From Helianthus annuus (lineage: Eukaryota > Streptophyta > Magnoliopsida > Asterales > Asteraceae): a stretch of DNA of 64,000 nucleotides. Location: assembly GCF_002127325.2 (NCBI RefSeq), contig NC_035433.2, forward strand, positions 95,322,723-95,386,722. The letters are read 5' to 3'. Positions 57,346 to 64,000 of this stretch are shown here, piece by piece (position 1 is the first letter of the stretch; every line of letters starts with the position of its first letter). The notes beneath the pieces are model-generated. The model was not told where the DNA came from, did not search any database, and was given only the letters and a program-made list of their open reading frames with translations. The position numbers and the translations under genes were made by a program.

Positions 57346-58690
57346 ATCCACTCTAATATGACAAAAATGATAATTGAACTTGAGTCTCCATTAGAAAAAC
57401 TAGTAGGGGGATTGGGGAAAATGTTCGAGTGACAAATTCAAGGCCTTAATTGATTGAATTTAGGTAAGATAAACTGGCCACTGCCGTTTGCCACATGATC
57501 AGGGTAGTTGAGACTTTTCGGCCCTACATACTACTATTTTATGGAGTTTTTTTTTCCAAACTAGTGTTGGTGGAAAAAATGTTTACCGTTTTGGTGTTCT
57601 TTGAAAACTATTTACCAAAATAGTGTTTTCCATCTATTTGAGTTTTAACTTTTTTTAATCAACATATTAGACTTACTATTTTTTTTTTTTTTTATAAATG
57701 ACATATCAGCTTACTTTTTTTTTCATTCAATCAATCCATTTACTATTTTTTGTATTTTTTTATTGGTTTCTATGCATTCAATCCATTTTTTTTATCAATA
57801 TAGCTGAATATTCGAATCACGTTTTGCATTCTTGTTGGTTTAACTTGTTGACGTAGTTTGTTGTGTCATAATTTTTTTAATGAATAGAAAGACCAAAATC
57901 CTTATATTAATTTGTAATATATGGAGCACTAGGATTATAACGTTCACCTTATTTGCGATTTCACAATTTTCTATGATGGAACAGCAATGTCAAACTGAAA
58001 GATTGTATGGTGGGTTTCATAGTTTTTTAGAATAAACTAGAACTTTCATATTTGGATTTGTGTTATTTACATAATGAACAGAAATTAATACATCTAGTAT
58101 TACATTATATTAAAAACATGTTAAAAGGGTAGTCGCTCAACAAACGTGTTTCTAATATCAATCGGATTAAAAGTTTTATTTTGTTTAATATTAAGAACGG
58201 TAACGACTCACTTTTATTTCACATTTTTATTTTGCTTGTTTAGGATATTGACACTGGTAGCGACCGGATTTGTTTGATATTTTATTTTTGTTTTTATGTG
58301 ATATTGAGACCGGTAGCAAGTCAAGTTTTATTTATTTATGTTTGGCGTTAATTCTGTCATGTATCTAGCTCGCTAAATAGAAGTCTTGGATCAGCTCAAA
58401 ACTATTCGAAAGTGATTTCCCAAGTGGCTTAATTTAAAGAAAAAGAAAAGCACAGAACATGCTGTTTTAGTTTGTGTCAGAAGCAAAGGCAGCTTCTTTG
58501 CAGGTATTTTACTAGTGTCCCATTATGACTGTTGCTACATGAATCATTCCCCTTGTCACAAACTCAAGGCCAAACCCTACCACCATAGCAACTCCTTTTT
58601 ATATTCACACCACTAACATTGTTTTCAATAACATGTACTTGACACCCAAAAAAAACACAAAAAATACTACTCGAAAATGGCATAATCTTT
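57346..58690. other. Upstream region of the dirigent gene, AT-rich with degenerate repeats
   Basis: 58170-58340 contains three degenerate copies of about 57 bp of the type GATATTGACACTGGTAGCGA followed by T-rich sequence. No open frames. The distal promoter of the dirigent gene would lie in the last few hundred bases. Confidence 0.4.
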
Positions 58691-58691
58691 C

Positions 58692-58699
58692 CATAAATA
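58692..58699 (+). promoter_or_regulatory. Possible TATA box of the dirigent gene
   Basis: CATAAATAG lies about 38 bp before the ATG, which would leave a very short leader. An alternative is TTTATATTC at about 58598-58606, leaving a leader of about 100 bases. Neither can be chosen from sequence. Confidence 0.3.
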
Positions 58700-58730
58700 G
58701 CAACCATCGCCTCTTCACCTTCTCATCACA

Positions 58731-59285
58731 ATGGCTCCACTCCAAACCTTCACTCTCTTTTCGCTTTACTTATCTCTCGTTTCCGCCATAGTGATCACCG
58801 CTAACGGCTCTTTCTCCCATCACTTTGCCACAACAAAACTAACACCAAATGCCCAAAAAATGACTCGCCTTCATTTCTACTTCCATGACATTGTTAGTGG
58901 GAAACACCCAACTGCAATCGCAATAATCCGACCTAAAAGTGCATTTGGCATGACAGCGATCGTCGATGACCCTTTGACCCTGGACACCAAGCCCAGGTCG
59001 AAAGTCGTGGGGCGAGCTCAAGGACTATATGCTTTGGCTTCTAAACATAATAAGGCCTTACTTATGGCTATGAACTTTGCTTTTACTTATGGCAAATACA
59101 ATGGAAGTACACTTAGTGTTTTGGGGAGGAACCCTGTGCTTGATGCAGTGAGGGAAATGCCTGTTATCGGAGGAAGTGGGGTGTTTAGGTTTGCTCGTGG
59201 CTATGCACTTGCCAACACGGTGAGATTTAATCTAAGAAACGGTGATGCAGTGATTCGGTATAATGTAACTATTATGCATGGTTAA
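58731..59285 (+). CDS. Dirigent family protein, complete, single exon
   Basis: 184 codons from MAPLQTFTLFSLYLSLVSAI. Residues 1 to about 26 form a signal peptide. The mature part has the dirigent barrel blocks: RLHFYFHDIVSGKHPTA, VVGRAQGLYALASKH, NFAFTYGKYNGSTLSVLGRN and IGGSGVFRFARGYALANT. Glycosylation sequons occur (NGS near 25, NGS in YNGST, NVT near the end). Length and intronless form are normal for the family. Dirigent proteins act in the apoplast and guide stereoselective coupling of phenoxy radicals, giving lignans such as pinoresinol or related products; the substrate here cannot be told, and only DIR-a members have established pinoresinol activity. A TAA follows at 59283. The only intact host gene in the right half, amid transposons. 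AATTAATGAAAG near 59380 is a possible poly(A) signal region. Confidence 0.93.
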   Translation: MAPLQTFTLFSLYLSLVSAIVITANGSFSHHFATTKLTPNAQKMTRLHFYFHDIVSGKHPTAIAIIRPKSAFGMTAIVDDPLTLDTKPRSKVVGRAQGLYALASKHNKALLMAMNFAFTYGKYNGSTLSVLGRNPVLDAVREMPVIGGSGVFRFARGYALANTVRFNLRNGDAVIRYNVTIMHG

Positions 59286-59639
59286 TAAAGTTGATCTGAA
59301 GTATCCCACATTGTGATGTAGTGTCTGTGAGATTGTGAACCCTAAGTTAATGTGCATTGGCTAAAGCATTATGTTTTTGAATTAATGAAAGTTCATAATT
59401 ATATTAGATCCCTTGCTTTTTTTTAACTACTTACACATTCAAAGATTGAACGTTATAGATCTCGGTGCTTTACCAACCTCAAATTGACGCCACAATCTAT
59501 CTTTTTTCATCTCACTCTTCACCACTTACATCACTCTCCCTCTCTTCACATCTTGTTCCCTTGTCCAACGGTTTTCTTAGCAAGATCTAACGGCTAAGGT
59601 CTGTGGATACCATTAGTGTTGTCCAAAAAAACTCGTGGC

Positions 59640-59830
59640 TTAGAGCTTGTTCGATACGCCTTGATTTGAAAGTGAGCAGAGACTCGATATGGCTTGGATA
59701 CCTTTAACATATTTTTAAAAAGTTAGCTGCGACTCAATATGTTATAAAAAGCTTGCTCCATATGGCTTGGATACATTTAATATACTTTTAAAAAGTGAGC
59801 CGAGACTCGAGATGTTATAGAAAGTGGTTA
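59640..59830. repeat. Short tandem repeat, TGGCTTGGATAC units
   Basis: Units of the type GAGACTCGATATGGCTTGGATACCTTTAACATA with TTTTTAAAAAGT occur two to three times, with variants. Confidence 0.5.
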
Positions 59831-59986
59831 TTATTTGCAAGTATTTAGGTGTGTAGTTGGATATCTAGCATTCACATTGAATTCTTTATTCCTATCTATA
59901 TAAATATATAATTAAACTAAAAATCATTACTTTTTCTCTCTACTTTTTAATTAAATACGTAATATGTTTATACTTTTATCATTACA

Positions 59987-60017
59987 CTAGAATTACCACC
60001 CGCCGCAATGCGGCGGG
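59987..60017 (-). mobile_element. Helitron 3' terminus (minus strand)
   Basis: On the minus strand a perfect 8-bp stem CCCGCCGC-ATT-GCGGCGGG is followed by TGGTAATTCTAG and T. The element extends rightward; bases 60070-60115 resemble 8440-8490 in the Helitron at 8253-8934. The copia element at 60118 inserted into it, so its 5' end lies off-window. Confidence 0.65.
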
Positions 60018-60117
60018 GATTCTTTAGTTATATATCGTATTAGATAAAATACAAATGTTTCTTACATGACCACCAGCATGTGTGTAAAACATAGAAAAGA
60101 ATAACTAAGTCGATTTC

Positions 60118-60762
60118 TGTTGGTGCACTTGTGTCTGTACTTTGTCTGTATTCGGTCTGTATGTAACGGTGTCCTGATTTGTGTTGTAAGTTGACCAAGT
60201 CAACCATCCTCCGGTTTGACTTGGACAACAGTTTGTATATTGAAAGATGTTCTGATCGAAGGATGATATAGAGATCGAAGGATGATTTGGATCCTTCGAT
60301 CTCATCGAAAGATATGCTTCGAATGATAAACCTCGAAAGACTATCCTTCGAGGTCCTTGCTAATCCTTCGAAAGCATTGTATCCGAAAGATGATCCTTCG
60401 GACCATCTTTCGGATCCTTCGAGCAGACCTGCTGTGTATGGGTATATATACCCATGCAGTGTATGTGTGAGTTAGTTCTGAAGTTCTGCCATTTGCACAC
60501 CCGAGAGATAGAGAGCTTTGAGAGCATTCTGTCCAGGACTCACACACACACACTTAGAGAGTTTATAGAACATTTCTGTAAACATTGAGCTTGTAACCGA
60601 ACCCTCATTGCATTAATACAAGTTGTGTTAATCGGTGAACTTGTGTGTTTGTTTCTCTACTTGCTACTAACTCGGTTTGCTTGCTAGCTTGGATTCCGCA
60701 CTCGCTAGTAGGTTTGTATAACAAGGTTTAGGTTCGTAATCCTCCGCGAAAAGGGACCTACA
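60118..60762 (+). repeat. 5' LTR of the copia element (645 bp)
   Basis: Starts TGTTGGTGCACTTGTGTCTG and ends AAGGGACCTACA, with the primer site 2 bp further. U3 holds about a dozen TCGAAGGAT/ATCTTTCGA motifs (60230-60425), then the palindromic TATA box. R/U5 follows with ACACACACAC at 60540. Confidence 0.85.
60438..60455 (+). promoter_or_regulatory. TATA box inside an 18-bp perfect palindrome
   Basis: ATGGGTATATATACCCAT is its own reverse complement, with TATATATA at the centre. It lies directly after the TTCGA motif cluster in U3. The likely core promoter of the element. Confidence 0.65.
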
Positions 60763-60764
60763 AG

Positions 60765-60776
60765 TGGTATCAGAGC
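60765..60776 (+). other. Primer-binding site, tRNA-Met type
   Basis: TGGTATCAGAGC, 2 bp after the LTR. Confidence 0.85.
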
Positions 60777-61149
60777 TTGGCTCTTTACCTTGTTTAAAAC
60801 CGGGTTTTTACAAGTTGTGGTGTGTTGAAACACTTGGTTTTGCACCTGTTTTTACTTAGCTTCTTGCACTTTCTTTGAGTAAAAACGTGTCTAAACTAAC
60901 CGGGAGTGTTTAAAGTTGGGTTGGGTAACTTGAAAACTTGTTTTTGAGTAACTTTGTGTTTTCCGGCGAAAGCTCCGGTTAAACTTCCGGTGACTGGTTT
61001 GAAGATAAGATTATCCATTTTTGGCATAGTTTATTTCAAATCTTGGTTGGTAAGATTGTTGTCAGCCTGCCATACCCTTTTGCCGAAAGTTGACTTACCA
61101 ACCAATCACCTTTTCACCAACCCGTCATATCTGTGTCAGTGTGTCAGTG

Positions 61150-61690
61150 CTCATTCGAAAGATATCCTTCGACATCGAAAGATATCCTTCGACATCGAAA
61201 GACAATCCTTCGATCAGTGACAGCTCGATAGATAAACATCTTTCGAGTAGTCCTTCGAAGTTCGAAACATATCTTTCGATCAGGGAATCTTTTCGAAAGA
61301 TAGTTGTTTTATCTCGAAAGATAAGGATCTTTCAAGTGTGAATCTTTCGAGATTTTGGGTCTTTCGAAGCCAGTGCTCGAAAGTCAACAGTGATCCTTCG
61401 AACACTGTTGATCATTCGAACAAGTGTGATCCTTCGGAAGTTAGCTATTCGAAAGATAAGTGTCCGAAAGATAGGGATTTGACTCGAAAGATAAGGATCT
61501 TTCAAAAGGGAATCCTTCGAGTTCTTGAATCTTTCGAAATTATTGTTCAAGACTCAACAGTAACCTTTCGAGTACTGTTGATCCTTCGAACAGTAGTTGA
61601 TCTTTCGATTGTGGTCTGTTTATTGTTAACAAGTTTCTGTGATTTCAGATCTTTCGAACAGGATCGTTCGGCTGTGTGATCTCTCGGATT
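61150..61690 (+). repeat. TTCGA motif array in the copia leader
   Basis: Roughly three dozen copies of TCGAAAGAT, TCGAAGGAT and their reverse complements ATCTTTCGA and ATCCTTCGA lie within about 540 bp. Spacing is irregular (about 8-30 bp) and both orientations are mixed. Because the motif occurs both ways, the transcript could form many alternative hairpins. No coding frame crosses it. It stops about 40 bp before the gag ATG. Confidence 0.8.
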
Positions 61691-61721
61691 ATTCACTTAG
61701 CATTTATTTTGTTTATCAATC

Positions 61722-64000
61722 ATGAATCCGAGTTGGTGGAATCCTGCTCCTGATAGTGGTAAATATACAAGTTCAGGAGTTACTCCCTCATGGTGGGGTA
61801 CACCTGCTCCTGATAGTGGAAAGTACACGTGTACAAGTCTATCACCATCATGGGCCGAATCTCCAGTATCTACATCTTCACAAGCAAATGCTTTACCATC
61901 AAATCAATGGGCATTAGTAACGGGTCAAACTCCGAGTGTACAAAGTATCTTATTAAGCGAAAGCGAAACAGGAAGTTTGAATCGACCCCCAAAACTGATG
62001 AGTTTGAATGAATATCCAGGATGGGCTGAGAGGTTTAAAACATATGTTCTTGGTAAAAATACGGAACTGTGGATACGTTTCACCACAGATTTCGATCAAG
62101 CCATAGAGGTTGCTGCTTCAGAGACTGCGTCATTTGCTGATCTTCCCGAAGATAAAAAGAAAACGTATGATCTGGAAAAGAAAGCATACGCCATTCTCAC
62201 CCAGGCTTTGAGCAAGGATATTTATCACCAGTTTGTCAGCTTCAAGACAACTAAGAAGTTGTGGGACGGGTTGAAAACAAGAGGAGTAGGGAATGAAGCA
62301 ACACGTCAGCTGCGTCATGATCTACTCAAGAAAGAATTTGACAGCTTCGCTTGCATGGATAAGGAGTCTCTGGGAGACATGACAAGTCGTTTCTATCATC
62401 TGCTTACTGAGTTGAACAATTTTGGAGTTACAACAACTCAAGCAGAGGTGGTAAAGAAGTTTGCTGATGCCTTACCTCCTCAATGGAGTAGTTTCTTGGA
62501 AATCCTTAAGTATAACAGAGCGTTGAGAACTACAAGTTTTAACGACTTCGTGCAGCTTTTGGAAAACAAGGATCAGGAGGAAACCTTGAAGGCGAAGAGA
62601 GTTCCATTGCCACAGAATCCAGAAGTGTATTATGGAACTTCCAGCTCTTCGTCTGCAAGAACTGGTTCACATGCTCCAATTCAAACGGCGTTTGTCACAA
62701 GTACAGATTGTTTTGGCAATCCAATACAAGTTCCTGTTAAGCCGCCTCCCACCACAGACATATTTGGAAATCCAATCCAACCACCTCCACCTCCTCCTGC
62801 TCAACAACAACGTGCATGTTATGGAGGAACATCATCTGCTGGTCAACAATCAAAGCCAAATACAGTACAGCTCGACACTTCAAGCTTTTCCAAAGTCAGT
62901 GTAGAAGTAGCCAAGGAACACATGGAGCTACTTAACACAATAGTGAGCGCGTACTGTGGGTTGATAGAAGGTCAGATTGGTAACATTAATCTGACACAGG
63001 AAGACTATCGGCAGATAGATAAAGAAGAGATGGACTTGATGGATATCAAGTGGGCCTTTGCTAGTGCTGTGAGAAGAGCAAAGGATTGGATGGAAAGTAC
63101 TGGCAGAACCAGCTTGGAAAGTAAGAGAGACACCAAGTATGGTTTCGATAAACAAGCAGTAAGGTGCTTCAACTGTGGTGAACGGGGTCACTTCAAGAGG
63201 GAATGTGCAAAGCCAGCACAGCATGGAAACCAGAACCCCTTCAGAAACCAGGGCAACCAGCAGAACCAGAACAGAAATAATGAACGTACATTAGTGCCTG
63301 TCAACAATCAAGCCAACCGGGCACTTGTAGTTCAGATGGATGAAGGTTGTGACTGGTCAATCCAGTTTGGTGGTGATGCTCCTAATGGTACAGCTTGCTT
63401 TGCTAGAGTTGTGAAGGATGTAGTTAACACCAGTGGTGGAGAATCTTCCGCCAGTGGTGGGGAATCTTCTGAGGATGAAGACTCTTCTGGGTACAGCAGG
63501 AGTGTTGATGAAGATTCATCTGGGTCAGGCGATGAGAATGTGGGTGAGACATCTGGTGTCTCGAATGATGTTGACTTTGATGAACTTTTGGAGGAAGCTG
63601 CAGCAGAAACTCAAAGAAGATCTGTTCTGATGGATCAAGCTGCTTGTACTTCGTCTTCTCTCCATTCAGCCTTTATGGCTAATGTCGACAGTTCTTCAAG
63701 TCAGGTATGTGTCGATGAACCCATTGCTGTAAACTGTGATAACTGTGATAGCTTGCAGGCTAAATGTGCTGAGTTAGAGGCAAACATGTCTGAGTTGCAA
63801 GCCAAACATGATGCTTTACAAGCTAGTTTGTTTGACTTGCAAGACAAACATGATTCCTTGAATGATGAGTGGTGTGCATTGCAAAGCAAACATGAGGCTT
63901 TGCAAGAAAAATATGATGTGACATTCATCCACAATCAGAAGTTGACTGTGGATCTTTCAAAATGCACAGAAGCCAATATGTTTTATGAAAACCATGAAAA
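61722..64000 (+). CDS. Copia gag (start of the gag-pol polyprotein), open to window end
   Basis: ATG at 61722 gives MNPSWWNPAPDSGKYTSSGV; a second WWGTPAPDSGKY copy follows at once, a short tandem duplication. Residues about 100-300 carry the copia capsid (UBN2-type) region: PPKLMSLNEYPGWAERFKTY, TKKLWDGLKTRG and LTELNNFGVTTTQAEVVKKF. Two DxFGNPIQ repeats precede a proline run (about residue 360). The nucleocapsid CCHC knuckle CFNCGERGHFKREC is at about residues 482-495 (63165-63206). After it come a Gln/Asn-rich linker, an acidic Ser/Gly/Glu/Asp stretch (about 570-620), and a repeated coiled-coil segment (SLQAKCAELEANMSELQAKH and following, from about 680). No stop in 759 codons. The extension after the knuckle is longer than in simple copia gags; protease is not reached. 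Confidence 0.9.
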   Translation, partial: MNPSWWNPAPDSGKYTSSGVTPSWWGTPAPDSGKYTCTSLSPSWAESPVSTSSQANALPSNQWALVTGQTPSVQSILLSESETGSLNRPPKLMSLNEYPGWAERFKTYVLGKNTELWIRFTTDFDQAIEVAASETASFADLPEDKKKTYDLEKKAYAILTQALSKDIYHQFVSFKTTKKLWDGLKTRGVGNEATRQLRHDLLKKEFDSFACMDKESLGDMTSRFYHLLTELNNFGVTTTQAEVVKKFADALPPQWSSFLEILKYNRALRTTSFNDFVQLLENKDQEETLKAKRVPLPQNPEVYYGTSSSSSARTGSHAPIQTAFVTSTDCFGNPIQVPVKPPPTTDIFGNPIQPPPPPPAQQQRACYGGTSSAGQQSKPNTVQLDTSSFSKVSVEVAKEHMELLNTIVSAYCGLIEGQIGNINLTQEDYRQIDKEEMDLMDIKWAFASAVRRAKDWMESTGRTSLESKRDTKYGFDKQAVRCFNCGERGHFKRECAKPAQHGNQNPFRNQGNQQNQNRNNERTLVPVNNQANRALVVQMDEGCDWSIQFGGDAPNGTACFARVVKDVVNTSGGESSASGGESSEDEDSSGYSRSVDEDSSGSGDENVGETSGVSNDVDFDELLEEAAAETQRRSVLMDQAACTSSSLHSAFMANVDSSSSQVCVDEPIAVNCDNCDSLQAKCAELEANMSELQAKHDALQASLFDLQDKHDSLNDEWCALQSKHEALQEKYDVTFIHNQKLTVDLSKCTEANMFYENHE

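Larger units (their letters stand above)
60118..64000 (+). mobile_element. Ty1/copia element, 5' half, probably young
   Basis: 5' LTR, Met primer site, long leader and an open gag frame running off the window. Protease, integrase and RT should lie beyond the right edge, so autonomy cannot be judged. The gag frame has no stop in 759 codons, in contrast to every other retroelement coding region here. Confidence 0.85.

Noticed and set aside
61150..61690. Heat-shock elements in the TTCGA array
   Set aside because: The canonical element needs alternating GAA/TTC at 5-bp spacing (GAAnnTTCnnGAA). Here GAA and TTC are fused as TTCGAA with irregular spacing, so the match is not made.

Overview
The window is plant nuclear DNA. 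Genes have spliced GT-AG introns, and the repeats are plant LTR retrotransposons with tRNA-type primer sites, a plant L1-type LINE, Helitrons, hAT, PIF/Harbinger and Mutator elements and tRNA-derived SINEs. The mix, with Harbinger Myb/SANT remnants and LTRs of 2-3 kb, looks like an asterid eudicot, most likely Asteraceae. That is a judgement by eye, not a database match. No rRNA gene, functional tRNA gene or CRISPR array was seen.

Only two host genes look real. At the left edge (minus strand, 1-1137, 3' end off-window) is a four-exon gene for a Yae1/Lto1-like protein with a deca-GX3 motif; candidate 5'UTR exons run to about 2.85 kb. At 58731-59285 (+) is an intact, intronless dirigent protein gene with a signal peptide. 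Nearly everything between them is transposon.

Layout: 1-2.9 kb Yae1 gene with a hAT MITE in its leader intron. 3.2-4.2 kb minisatellites. 4159-7322 a Helitron with a hAT MITE in its 5' tip and unidentified gene scraps. 8.2-12.2 kb several small Helitrons, a duplicated repeat block and a Myb/SANT remnant. 12.9-29.3 kb a full-length LINE (minus) split by a four-LTR TRIM-like array, two of whose LTRs are each split by a 3.3-kb solo LTR. 29.3-31.2 kb SINE-like sequences and a broken Myb/SANT gene. 31.2-44.7 kb a decayed Ty1/copia element (minus) split by a young 7.7-kb non-autonomous LTR element. 45.0-47.5 kb two Harbinger elements, the larger carrying a receptor-kinase-like exon. 47.5-52.0 kb a segment ending in a Helitron 3' terminus and carrying ClpC chaperone exons in scrambled order. 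53.2-54.2 kb a copia integrase remnant with a Harbinger MITE in it. 54.5-55.9 kb a Mutator-like element with long terminal inverted repeats. 58.7 kb the dirigent gene. 60.0 kb to the end, a Helitron 3' end and, inserted next to it, the 5' half of an apparently young copia element with an intact gag reading frame running off the window.

Target-site duplications were found for most elements, so insertion order can be read: LINE, then TRIM array, then solo LTRs; old copia, then the non-autonomous LTR element; Helitron, then hAT MITE. The copia at the right end appears competent as far as can be seen. Its LTR and leader hold a dense array of a short TTCGA-centred motif, the most unusual pattern in the window.
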